Source: Pseudomonas arsenicoxydans (GTDB taxonomy: Bacteria > Pseudomonadota > Gammaproteobacteria > Pseudomonadales > Pseudomonadaceae). From it: a stretch of 64,000 nt of DNA. Shown piece after piece: positions 32,758 through 40,024 of the stretch (position 1 is its first letter; each line of letters begins with the position of its first letter). The notes below the pieces were generated by a model. That model worked only from the letters and a program-made list of their open reading frames with translations. It made no database searches and had not been told where the DNA came from. A program made the translations under genes and the position numbers. Location: NCBI RefSeq assembly GCF_900103875.1, contig NZ_LT629705.1, positions 448,501-512,500 of the forward strand, in the 5' to 3' direction.

Positions 32758-33822
32758 ATGCCTGCTATTAACACAGACCTCCCCGCTCTCGCCCAATCCA
32801 TCAAGGACTGGGGCCGCGAGCTGGGCTTTCAGCAAGTCGGCATCAGCGGCCTGGACCTCGCCGAGCACGAACAGCACCTGGAACGCTGGCTTGCGGCCGG
32901 CTACCACGGCGAAATGGATTACATGGGCGCTCACGGCAGCAAACGCTCACACCCGGAAGAGTTGGTGCCCGGCACACTTCGAGTCGTATCCCTGCGCATG
33001 GACTACCTGCCGGGCGACACCGAAATGGCCAAACGCCTGACTCAACCTGCAAAAGCCTATGTCTCGCGTTATGCCTTGGGCCGCGATTACCACAAATTGA
33101 TCCGTAAACGCGTGCAACAACTGGCCGAAAAAATTCAGGCGGTGATCGGGCCATTCGGTTACCGCGCCTTCGTCGACAGCGCTCCGGTGCTGGAAAAAGC
33201 CATCGCCGAACAGGCCGGTCTTGGCTGGATCGGCAAAAACACCCTGGTCTTGAACCGCAAGGCCGGCAGCTATTTCTTCCTCGCCGAACTCTTTGTCGAT
33301 TTGCCGCTGCCGGTCGACCCGCCACACGGCACCGAGCATTGCGGCCGATGTACTGCGTGCCTGGACATCTGTCCGACCAACGCCTTCGTCGGCCCCTATG
33401 TATTGGACGCCCGGCGCTGCATCTCGTACCTGACCATCGAACTCAAAAGCGCGATCCCGGAAGATTTGCGCCCGCTGATCGGCAATCGGGTGTTCGGCTG
33501 CGATGACTGCCAGATCGTCTGCCCGTGGAATCGCTTCGCCCGTCCCTCAGGAGAAAGCGACTTCAAGCCACGGCACAACCTGGACAACGCCGAGCTGGCT
33601 GAGCTGTTCATGTGGGATGAGGACAAATTCCTCAGCAGCACCGAAGGTTCTCCGCTGCGCCGGGCGGGTTACGAGCGTTGGCTGCGAAACCTGGCGGTGG
33701 GTCTGGGGAACGCGCCGTCGAGCATTCCGGTGCTGGAAGCGTTGAAGGCGCGCCGCGACTATCCCTCCGAATTGGTCCGCGAACACGTCGAGTGGGCCCT
33801 GAAACAACACGGACTTCTGTAG
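32758..33822 (+). CDS. queG: Epoxyqueuosine reductase
   Basis: 354 residues. QueG reduces epoxyqueuosine to queuosine in tRNA, using cobalamin and two 4Fe-4S clusters. The ferredoxin-like cysteines are seen in HCGRCTACLDICPTNA and CDDCQIVCPWN, with PVLEKAIAEQAGLGWIGKNT upstream. The start at 32758 (MPAINTDLPALAQS) is the family start and lies 63 bp from the divergent nnr start. The stop codon TAG is itself part of a REP element, an unusual overlap. Confidence 0.97.
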   Translation: MPAINTDLPALAQSIKDWGRELGFQQVGISGLDLAEHEQHLERWLAAGYHGEMDYMGAHGSKRSHPEELVPGTLRVVSLRMDYLPGDTEMAKRLTQPAKAYVSRYALGRDYHKLIRKRVQQLAEKIQAVIGPFGYRAFVDSAPVLEKAIAEQAGLGWIGKNTLVLNRKAGSYFFLAELFVDLPLPVDPPHGTEHCGRCTACLDICPTNAFVGPYVLDARRCISYLTIELKSAIPEDLRPLIGNRVFGCDDCQIVCPWNRFARPSGESDFKPRHNLDNAELAELFMWDEDKFLSSTEGSPLRRAGYERWLRNLAVGLGNAPSSIPVLEALKARRDYPSELVREHVEWALKQHGLL

Positions 33823-33903
33823 GAGCTGTCGAGAGAAACGAGGCTGCGATCTTTTGATCTTGTTGAAAAAGATCGCAGCCTCGTTTCACTCGACAGCTCC
33901 TAC
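33818..33903. repeat. REP-type palindromic element pair overlapping the queG stop codon
   Basis: TGTAGGAGCTGTCGAG...GAGGCTGCGATCTTTTGATC and GATCGCAGCCTCGTTTCAC...CAGCTCCTAC form a nearly perfect long hairpin. The first arm contains the TAG stop of queG. Confidence 0.9.
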
Positions 33904-33919
33904 TGGGATCCCGTGGAGG

Positions 33920-34531
33920 TCAGGCCTCGTCGTTGTAAACGAACTTCGGCATTTCCCAGTGAAAACGAATCGCCAGCAAGCGCAACAGGAACCCGCCGAA
34001 CAGCGTGATCAAAATCGCCTGTTCACCCGGTAATTGCAGGTAAATGCAGAGCATGTAGCACCACGCCGCCGCGAACGAGACGCTAGCGTAAAGCTCGCGA
34101 CGGAAGATCAGCGGGATGTCGTTGCAGAAGATGTCGCGCAGGATGCCCCCGAAAACCCCGGTAATCACGCCACTGACCGAGGCCACCAGCATGCCGTGGC
34201 CCATTTCCAGGGCGGTCATACAGCCAATCAGGGTAAACGCCACCAGGCCAACGGCATCGAGCACCAGAAACAGCGAGCGCAGGTGACGCATCCAGCGTGC
34301 AGCGAAGACGGTGAACATGGCCGCGATGGAGGTCAGCACCAGGTATTCCGGGTGCTTCACCCACGTCAGCGGGTAGTGGCCGAGCAGCACGTCACGCACT
34401 GAGCCGCCGCCGAGGGCCGTGATGCAAGCGATCAGCACCACGCCGAACCAGTCCATGCCGCGCCGACCTGCAGACAGGGCACCAGTCATGGCTTCGGCGG
34501 TGATGGCAATCAGGTAAAGCATCAGCAACAT
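33920..34531 (-). CDS. Trimeric intracellular cation (TRIC-type) channel family membrane protein
   Basis: 203 residues, hydrophobic, with about seven membrane segments arranged as two repeats. The glycine-rich signatures of the YadS/YicG (UPF0126) family are present: GMDWFGVVLIACITALGGGSVRDVLLG and the matching GVITGVFGGILRDIFCNDIP. Prokaryotic TRIC proteins conduct K+ and Na+ ions. The residue pattern supports the family; the ion and physiological role are inferred. It is isolated between two REP elements. Confidence 0.9.
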   Translation of the reverse strand: MLLMLYLIAITAEAMTGALSAGRRGMDWFGVVLIACITALGGGSVRDVLLGHYPLTWVKHPEYLVLTSIAAMFTVFAARWMRHLRSLFLVLDAVGLVAFTLIGCMTALEMGHGMLVASVSGVITGVFGGILRDIFCNDIPLIFRRELYASVSFAAAWCYMLCIYLQLPGEQAILITLFGGFLLRLLAIRFHWEMPKFVYNDEA

Positions 34532-34601
34532 GGTGGCGGTCCTTGCAGGAAGGCGCGCAGTCTACTCACTTCACCGACGCCCCAAAAGAGGGCCGGCGCC
34601 A

Positions 34602-34696
34602 TGTAGGAGCTGTCGAGTGCAACGAGGCTGCGATCTTTTGATCTGAAAAATCAAAGTCAAAAGATCGCAGCCTCGTTGCACTCGACAGCTCCTACA
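34602..34696. repeat. REP-type palindromic element pair
   Basis: TGTAGGAGCTGTCGAGTGCAACGAGGCTGCGATC and its near-perfect reverse complement flank a short A-rich centre. It lies between the orn and TRIC genes, 16 bp beyond the orn stop. Confidence 0.9.
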
Positions 34697-34712
34697 CAGG
34701 TAGGATGCCAAA

Positions 34713-35255
34713 TCAGAACTTGATGAAATGCTTGCGGTAGTGCTGCAGCTCGGCGATCGATTCGCGGATATCGTCCAGGGCCAGGTGAGTGCTGCCCTTT
34801 TTGAAGCTGTCGCGCACGTCCGGCGCCCAACGTGCAGCCAGCTCTTTGAGCGTCGACACGTCAAGGTTGCGGTAGTGGAAGTAGCTTTCCAGGGATTTCA
34901 TGTGGGTATAAAGGAAGCGACGGTCCTGGCAGATGCTGTTGCCGCAGATCGGCGACTTGCCCTTAGGCACCCATTGTTCCAGAAAGGCAATGGTCTGCGC
35001 TTCGGCTTCGGCCATGCTGATGCGGCTGTCGCGAACCCGCTGGGTCAGGCCCGAGCCGCCGTGTTGACGGGTGTTCCACTCGTCCATGCCGGCGAGGATT
35101 TCGTCGCTGTGGTGGATGGCGATCACCGGACCTTCGGCCAACGTGTTCAGGTCGCTGTCCGTGACAATGGTGGCCATCTCGATGATGACGTCGGTATCAG
35201 GGTTCAGACCGGTCATTTCCAGGTCGATCCAGATCAGATTCTGCGGGTTTTGCAT
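34713..35255 (-). CDS. orn: Oligoribonuclease
   Basis: 180 residues, DEDDh exonuclease. Visible residues include WIDLEMTGL (first acidic pair), [11 protein letters not shown] and [12 protein letters not shown] (His and Asp). Orn degrades di- and short oligoribonucleotides. In Pseudomonas it is also the enzyme that clears pGpG at the end of c-di-GMP breakdown. The start [14 protein letters not shown] is the family start; six extra upstream codons are not conserved. Divergent from rsgA. Confidence 0.98.
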   Translation of the reverse strand: MQNPQNLIWIDLEMTGLNPDTDVIIEMATIVTDSDLNTLAEGPVIAIHHSDEILAGMDEWNTRQHGGSGLTQRVRDSRISMAEAEAQTIAFLEQWVPKGKSPICGNSICQDRRFLYTHMKSLESYFHYRNLDVSTLKELAARWAPDVRDSFKKGSTHLALDDIRESIAELQHYRKHFIKF

Positions 35256-35362
35256 GTGTCGGCTCCTAGGCAATGCTGCGCAGTTTAGCCTAGGGCGGTG
35301 CCGGGGCGTGCTAAACTCGCTGCCGTTTTACCTAATCGCTGCATTCTTCATACGGAACACCC

Positions 35363-36394
35363 ATGGCCAAACGCCAACTCAATCGTCGTCAAAACTGGCG
35401 CATCGAAAAGATTCAGGGCGAACGCGCTGCCCGCGCCGCCAAACGCGAGTCCTCGGCTGTCGAGGCACTTGAAGGTGGCGACCTGGGCCCGGAACAGACC
35501 GGCCTGGTGATCGCGCACTTCGGTGTGCAGGTCGAAGTCGAAGCCCTCGAAGGCGATTTGGCCGGCGAGGTGTTCCGCTGCCACTTGCGTGCCAACCTGC
35601 CAGCGCTGGTGACTGGCGACCAAGTGGTCTGGCGTGCCGGCAACCAGGGTATCGGGGTTATCGTGGCGCAATTGCCACGCAAAACCGAACTCTGCCGCCC
35701 GGACAGCCGTGGCCAGCTCAAGCCGGTAGCGGCCAACGTCGACATGATCGTCATCGTCTTCGCCCCGCTGCCCGAGCCTCATGCGAACCTGATCGACCGT
35801 TACCTGGTCGCTGCCGAGCACGCAGGGATTCGTCCGCTGCTGCTGCTCAACAAGTTCGACCTGATCGACGAGCAGAACGCCCCGGCGCTGAATGCCTTGC
35901 TGGCGGTTTACCGCACACTCGGTTACCCGGTGCTGGAAGTCTCGGCGCACCACGGCGACGGCATGGAGCAACTGCAGAAGCAACTGGACGGACGCATCAG
36001 CGTCTTCGTCGGCCAGTCTGGCGTCGGCAAGTCCTCCCTGGTCAACAGCCTGTTGCCGGAAGTCGAAGCCCGCGTCGGCCCGCTGTCCGAGCTGTCCGGC
36101 CAAGGCACCCACACCACCACCACCGCGCGGTTGTTCCACTTTCCCGGTGGCGGTGAGCTGATCGACTCCCCGGGTATCCGCGAATTCGGCTTGGGCCACG
36201 TGAGCCGCGCCGATGTCGAAGCCGGCTTCATCGAGTTCAACGACCTGATCGGCACCTGCCGCTTCCGCGACTGCAAGCACGATCGCGAACCGGGTTGCGC
36301 CCTGCTCAAGGCCCTCGAAGACGGTCGCGTACAGCAGCAACGGATGAACAGTTACCGCTCGATCATCGCCAGCCTGCCCGAAACCAGCTACTAA
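35363..36394 (+). CDS. rsgA: Small ribosomal subunit biogenesis GTPase RsgA
   Basis: 343 residues. Order: basic N-terminus ([15 protein letters not shown]), OB fold, circularly permuted G domain (G4 LLNKFDLID precedes P-loop [12 protein letters not shown] near residue 216; G3 is DSPGIREF), and a zinc finger ([16 protein letters not shown]). RsgA checks maturation of the 30S decoding centre. Conserved in the orn-rsgA-motBA block; here the TIR-caspase operon follows it. Confidence 0.98.
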   Translation: MAKRQLNRRQNWRIEKIQGERAARAAKRESSAVEALEGGDLGPEQTGLVIAHFGVQVEVEALEGDLAGEVFRCHLRANLPALVTGDQVVWRAGNQGIGVIVAQLPRKTELCRPDSRGQLKPVAANVDMIVIVFAPLPEPHANLIDRYLVAAEHAGIRPLLLLNKFDLIDEQNAPALNALLAVYRTLGYPVLEVSAHHGDGMEQLQKQLDGRISVFVGQSGVGKSSLVNSLLPEVEARVGPLSELSGQGTHTTTTARLFHFPGGGELIDSPGIREFGLGHVSRADVEAGFIEFNDLIGTCRFRDCKHDREPGCALLKALEDGRVQQQRMNSYRSIIASLPETSY

Positions 36395-36403
36395 ACAGAC
36401 ACG

Positions 36404-36434
36404 CCCACCACCCCGAGCCTTTCGGGGCGGTGGG
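36404..36434 (+). terminator. Hairpin after rsgA (weak terminator)
   Basis: CCCACCACCCCGA pairs with TCGGGGCGGTGGG (one mismatch) around a 5-nt loop, 9 bp beyond the rsgA stop. It lacks a T run, so termination may be incomplete and read-through into the TIR-caspase operon is possible. Confidence 0.55.
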
Positions 36435-36539
36435 TGGCTCGTCCGTCCTACAAAAAATTCTCGCGAATTAAACGTCAGACCTTTCTGTAAGGCCTCTTCG
36501 CGCCTATTTGCAGGACACTTCTCTTTAACCGCGCAGGCC

Positions 36540-36567
36540 TTGTTGCTGCCACTCAAGTGCATACATT
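36540..36567 (+). promoter_or_regulatory. Candidate promoter of the TIR-caspase operon
   Basis: TTGTTG (36540-36545), a 16-bp spacer and TACATT (36562-36567), 39 bp before the first TIR start codon. It is the best sigma70-like match I see in the 210-bp gap. The match is modest and not otherwise supported. Confidence 0.35.
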
Positions 36568-36606
36568 CATGCCCTCTTCGCACTTTGGCGATACCGAGGG
36601 ATAGCC

Positions 36607-37014
36607 ATGCAGACCTACCATTTATTCATCAGCCATTCGTGGAATTACCCGCACGCCCACGACAATCTCGTGCGCTTGCTGAACGCGAAACCCGACTTCG
36701 CGTTCAAGAACTTTTCAGTGCCGCCGGACAACCCGATCGTTGGCGCAAAAACCGATGAAGAGCTGGAAGAAGCCATCGAAAACAAGATTCGAGCGTGCTC
36801 GGCAGTGCTGATCATGGCGGGGATGTATTCGACCTACAGCAAGTGGATCAACAAGGAGATCGAGATCGCCCGGCGCATGGGCAAGGTGATCATTGCGGTC
36901 AAACCGTTTGGTGCCGAGCGGATATCCACCGTGGTGCGCCGGGCGGCACATGCCGAATGCGCCTGGAACACCAACAGCATCATCAGTGCCATTCGCACTC
37001 ACGCGGCGGGTTGA
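36607..37014 (+). CDS. TIR-like (DUF1863 / ThsB-like) protein of a TIR-caspase defence operon
   Basis: 135 residues. The N-terminus YHLFISHSWNYPHAHDNLV is the flavodoxin-like TIR/DUF1863 opening seen in ThsB of Thoeris systems. Later come ACSAVLIMAGMYSTYSKWIN and NKEIEIARRMGKVIIAVKPF, placing the conserved Trp at 80 and the candidate catalytic Glu at 84. TIR proteins of this kind sense phage and cleave NAD+ to make a cyclic ADP-ribose-type signal. No extra domain is present. GAGGGAT gives a good Shine-Dalgarno, and the caspase-like gene starts 3 bp after the stop. Type IV Thoeris pairs a TIR enzyme with a caspase-like protease; assignment to that type rests on architecture. Confidence 0.85.
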   Translation: MQTYHLFISHSWNYPHAHDNLVRLLNAKPDFAFKNFSVPPDNPIVGAKTDEELEEAIENKIRACSAVLIMAGMYSTYSKWINKEIEIARRMGKVIIAVKPFGAERISTVVRRAAHAECAWNTNSIISAIRTHAAG

Positions 37015-37017
37015 ACC

Positions 37018-37977
37018 ATGCGCAAGGGACTGTTCATTGGAATCAATCACTACCGCCATGTTTCACAACTCAGTGGCTGCAACAACGACGCGATGGCCAT
37101 GGCCTCGGTGCTGGAACGGCATGCCAACGGGCGTCCCAACTTCAGCAGCAAGGTGCTTACCTCATCCGAGGAAAACCTGACCCACGCCACGTTGAAGCAG
37201 CATATCCAGAGCCTGTTTTCAGGTGATTGCGATGTCGCGCTGCTGTACTTCGCCGGCCACGGCCAGTTCGATACCAGCATCGACGAGGGCCTGCTGATCC
37301 CGCAGGACTTCGGTCAGGGCGTCGAAGGCATTCGCATCAGTGACATCCTGAACTGGGCGGACAACGCCACCCACATCAAGAACAAAATCATCATCCTTGA
37401 TTGCTGTCAGGCCGGTGCGGCAGCTGCCATGCGCGGGTTGCGGGGCGGCAGTAGCGTAATCGGCGAAGGCATGACCATCCTCACCGCCTGCAAGAAAGAA
37501 CAGGTTGCCCTGGAAGGTGGCGGTCACGGCGTCTTTACCGGTCTGTTGCTCCAGGCGCTGCATGGTGGAGCCGCCAATGTACTGGGCAAGGTGACGCCCG
37601 GCAGTGTGTATTCGTTCGTCGATAACGCGCTGGGTGCATGGGAACAACGGCCCGTGTTCAAAACCAACGTCTCGCAGTTCGTCCCTTTGCGCGAAGTCAC
37701 GCCACTGATTGCCGAAGAGACCCTGCGCAAGCTCAAGGACTGGTTCCCGGAACCGAGCCATGTCTTTGCGCTCGATCCCAGCTACGAACCCACCGAAACA
37801 TCGTTCGACCCGGACCACGGCGAAGTCTTCGCTCAACTGCAAAAGTGCAATCGCCACAGCCTGATCGAACCGGTGGACGCCGAGCACATGTACTACGCCG
37901 CCCTCAACTCCACAGGCTGTCGCCTTACGGCCCTCGGCGCCTATTACCGCGAACTCGCGATCAAGGGACATTTCTGA
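37018..37977 (+). CDS. Caspase-like protease (peptidase C14 family), effector of the TIR-caspase operon
   Basis: 319 residues. Residues 1-215 form a caspase-like domain: RKGLFIGINHYRH, the GCNNDAMAMASVL helix, catalytic His81 in YFAGHGQFD, and IIILDCCQAG with catalytic Cys130 in the D-x-C position. EGGGHGVFTGLLLQAL matches the end of the fold. Residues 220-319 are a separate segment that I cannot assign, with PLREVTPLIAEETLRKLKDW, then EPVDAEHMYYAALNSTGC. It could bind the nucleotide signal made by the TIR proteins. In type IV Thoeris the protease, once activated, degrades cell proteins and stops phage growth. The stop overlaps the next start by 1 nt. Confidence 0.88.
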   Translation: MRKGLFIGINHYRHVSQLSGCNNDAMAMASVLERHANGRPNFSSKVLTSSEENLTHATLKQHIQSLFSGDCDVALLYFAGHGQFDTSIDEGLLIPQDFGQGVEGIRISDILNWADNATHIKNKIIILDCCQAGAAAAMRGLRGGSSVIGEGMTILTACKKEQVALEGGGHGVFTGLLLQALHGGAANVLGKVTPGSVYSFVDNALGAWEQRPVFKTNVSQFVPLREVTPLIAEETLRKLKDWFPEPSHVFALDPSYEPTETSFDPDHGEVFAQLQKCNRHSLIEPVDAEHMYYAALNSTGCRLTALGAYYRELAIKGHF

Positions 37978-38462
37978 TGCCAGTGTTTATCAGCTATCGC
38001 CATACCGACCGGCCACATGCTATCGCCATCAGCTCCCGCCTGATTCAGGCCAACATCAAGACCTACTTCGACGTGCTGGATCCGGAATCACAAACCACTG
38101 ACGACATTACCGGGGTCATCACCCGGAACATCACAGCGTGCACGCATCTGATAGCGGTGGTCTCGGACAAGACCGCACTGTCTTGGTGGGTGCCCTTTGA
38201 AATCGGTGAAGCGACGATCAGTAACCGAAGGATCTGCTCATTCAAGACAGAGCCGACGACACTGCCGCTGTACCTCGATAAATGGCCAAAGCTCAGCACC
38301 GACAAGGATCTGGAGTTTTTCATTGATGCCTATCGAGAAGAAGTGGCGACCAAGCGTTCAATGTCGCTGGATTCGATCAACGAGTCCCTATACGGCACCT
38401 ACAGTCGCAATGCCGAACTGTTCCACGACCATCTCAAGAACCGCATCAAGCGCGGTTTCTGA
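37977..38462 (+). CDS. Second TIR domain protein of the TIR-caspase operon
   Basis: 161 residues. PVFISYRHTDRPHAIAISSR is a classical TIR box 1 (unlike the DUF1863-type box of the first gene). SDKTALSWWVPFEIGEAT places the conserved Trp at 70-71 and the putative NADase Glu at 75. The C-terminal 65 residues (DLEFFIDAYREEVATKRSMS onward) look helical and may bind a partner. The start codon overlaps the caspase stop (TGATG), so synthesis is coupled. The GC content looks lower than in the flanking genes, hinting at acquisition. It could be a second signal synthase, a sensor, or a regulator; I cannot choose from sequence. Confidence 0.85.
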   Translation: MPVFISYRHTDRPHAIAISSRLIQANIKTYFDVLDPESQTTDDITGVITRNITACTHLIAVVSDKTALSWWVPFEIGEATISNRRICSFKTEPTTLPLYLDKWPKLSTDKDLEFFIDAYREEVATKRSMSLDSINESLYGTYSRNAELFHDHLKNRIKRGF

Positions 38463-38514
38463 GTGCCTGATTCTGAAATAGGAGTGAACCTGATTCAGGA
38501 CGAGACAGCAGGTA

Positions 38515-38545
38515 CAAAAAAGCCGACATTTCTGTCGGCTTGATT
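38515..38545 (+). terminator. Terminator of the TIR-caspase operon
   Basis: AAAAAAGCCGACA-TTTC-TGTCGGCTTGATTGTTG, 54 bp beyond the second TIR stop. It is almost identical to the motB terminator 436 bp downstream, including flanking bases. Confidence 0.8.
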
Positions 38546-38551
38546 GTTGTT

Positions 38552-38582
38552 GATCGTTCCCATGCTCCGCGTGGGAACGATC
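38552..38582. repeat. Palindromic repeat GATCGTTCCCA...GTGGGAACGATC
   Basis: A 31-bp element with GATCGTTCCCA and its reverse complement around TGCTCCGCG. The same family forms the larger element at 49324. Both copies lie just downstream of a terminator. Confidence 0.85.
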
Positions 38583-38583
38583 A

Positions 38584-38912
38584 GTAATCAATACGCGCAA
38601 GCGTTGAGCAAACAGGCCGGCCGGCAGGCCGCCTCGTTTGCTTTGGCGGTGCACGCCCCCTCGAGAGGCCGAGCGCAGGTTCTGCGCAGTGGGCAACCCG
38701 GCATGGATGCCGGGTTAGCCGCCCCCGGCCATGGATGGCCGATGGCGGCGGGCCCACGGAGCAGGACCGGAGCGAGGGCATGCCGAGCCTAAGCGAGGCA
38801 CCGAACGTCAGGGGCAAAAGCGCTTGGTTACTTGGCGCTTCTCCAAGTGACCCGCCGTCAGGGCGGAACCCTAAGCCGCCGTAACCGCAGAAACGGATAT
38901 GCCCCCAATCCC
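38584..38912. repeat. Dispersed ~300-bp repeat, copy A (non-coding filler between defence operon and motB)
   Basis: GC-rich DNA with many short palindromes (GGCATGGATGCC, GGCCATGGATGGCC). Its right half is clearly related to 57200-57370: both contain GAGC...AGCGAGG, GGGGCAAA, a TTGG-x-GCG-TT-CCAA palindrome, CGCCGT-AGGGCG, and ACCCTAAGCCGCCGT followed by ACCGCAG-AACGGATAT. Short open frames inside it are not gene-like. With 38463-38583 it makes up the 527-bp gap between the second TIR gene and motB. Confidence 0.75.
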
Positions 38913-38937
38913 ACCCCAACCCCAACCCCAACCCCAA
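38901..38937 (-). other. (GGGGTT)n tract with G-quadruplex potential
   Basis: On the minus strand the sequence reads CTTGGGGTTGGGGTTGGGG and continues TTGGGGTGGGATTGGGGGC. Four runs of four G are spaced by TT, and two further G runs follow. This fits the strict intramolecular G-quadruplex pattern. It lies 14 bp beyond the motB terminator hairpin, at the end of dispersed repeat copy A. Confidence 0.8.
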
Positions 38938-38950
38938 GATCGGAAGTGCA

Positions 38951-38982
38951 CAAAAAAGCCGACATCTCTGTCGGCTTTTTTG
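38951..38982 (-). terminator. Terminator of motAB (bidirectional)
   Basis: CAAAAAAGCCGACA-TCTC-TGTCGGCTTTTTTG: a 13-bp stem with six A and six T on either side, so it can work in both directions. It starts 8 bp beyond the motB stop. Confidence 0.92.
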
Positions 38983-38989
38983 TTGTGGA

Positions 38990-40021
38990 TCACTGCTTTG
39001 GCGAATCAGCCGGTTTGGCCGGTGCACCCGGTTTCGGCGCCGCATCCTCGAACAGGTTCAAGCGTTCACGCAGTTCGTGGGCCGGTACCGGTTGCTGGTC
39101 CGGCGGTAATGCATTTGGATCGACCGGTGTGGCAGGAGCTTCACCTGGCGCGGGCGCGGAAGCCGGAACGGGACCTTGTGCGCCTTCGATGGCCTCCTGG
39201 GCCTTCTTCGTCAGCACGACGATGTCGATACGACGGTTGACCGGGTTGAACGGATTCTTGCGATCGAACAATGACGACGACGCATAACCCACGACCCGGG
39301 CAACCTGCGAATCCGGATAGCTACCGGCAATCAGCGCACGGCGAGCGGCGTTGGCACGGTTGGCCGACAGCTCCCAGTTACCGAAGTCACCGGTGCCGGT
39401 GTAAGGCTTGGCATCGGTGTGGCCGCTGATGCTGATCTTGTTCGGCACCGCTTTGATGGTGTCGGCCATGGCCAGCAGGATGTCTTCGAAATACGGTTTC
39501 AGGCGAGCCGAGCCTGAGTCAAACATCGGACGGTTTTCGGCGTCCATGATCTGGATGCGCAAACCGTTCGGTGTGATTTCGAACAGGATCTGGTCCTTGA
39601 ATTTTTGCAGCTGCGGATTTTCATCGACCTTGTTCTGCAATTCTTGCAGCAACAGTTCGAGGCGCTCCTTCTCCACCTGCTCGGCCATGCCTTCGACCTG
39701 ATCGGTGTCGACGGTCACCTTGTCTGGCTGCGGCTGAGATTTCACCTCGGGGTTGAGGGTGTTCTCCGGCGCCAGGGTCGGCGTGCCGCCCAAATCGATG
39801 ATGTATGGCGTGCCGCTTTCGCTGAAGCCGACCGGGTCCTTGAAGTAACCGGCGATGGCGATCTTCTGTTCCGGCGTTGCGGTGGACAGCAGCCACAGCA
39901 CCAGGAAGAACGCCATCATCGCCGTCGCGAAGTCCGCGAAGGCGATTTTCCAGGCGCCCCCGTGATGCCCGCCGGCGATGCGCTTGACGCGCTTGATGAT
40001 TATCGGCTGGTTATTTTCCAT
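38990..40021 (-). CDS. motB: Flagellar motor stator protein MotB
   Basis: 343 residues. The cytoplasmic N-terminus (IIKRVKRIAGGHHGGAWK) is followed by one membrane segment with the proton-carrying Asp30 (FADFATAMMAFFLVLWLL). The plug, then an OmpA-like peptidoglycan-binding domain (ISGHTDAKPYTGTGDFGNWE, SANRANAARRALI), come next, and a Pro/Ala-rich C-terminal tail ends it. MotB anchors the MotA4B2 stator to the wall and conducts H+. It is downstream of motA with a 3-bp gap. Confidence 0.98.
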   Translation of the reverse strand: MENNQPIIIKRVKRIAGGHHGGAWKIAFADFATAMMAFFLVLWLLSTATPEQKIAIAGYFKDPVGFSESGTPYIIDLGGTPTLAPENTLNPEVKSQPQPDKVTVDTDQVEGMAEQVEKERLELLLQELQNKVDENPQLQKFKDQILFEITPNGLRIQIMDAENRPMFDSGSARLKPYFEDILLAMADTIKAVPNKISISGHTDAKPYTGTGDFGNWELSANRANAARRALIAGSYPDSQVARVVGYASSSLFDRKNPFNPVNRRIDIVVLTKKAQEAIEGAQGPVPASAPAPGEAPATPVDPNALPPDQQPVPAHELRERLNLFEDAAPKPGAPAKPADSPKQ

Positions 40022-40024
40022 GGC

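Noticed and set aside
33818..34696. Repeated palindromes around the TRIC gene considered as a CRISPR array
   Set aside because: Only two copies, each a paired REP palindrome, separated by a gene rather than by regular spacers.
36540..36758. 72-codon frame beginning upstream of the first TIR gene
   Set aside because: It starts with TTG in the promoter region and overlaps the TIR gene in another frame; no Shine-Dalgarno.
38544..39287. Several 80-150-codon frames in the repeat block before motB
   Set aside because: They lie in palindromic repeat DNA or antisense to motB, and the encoded sequences are low-complexity.
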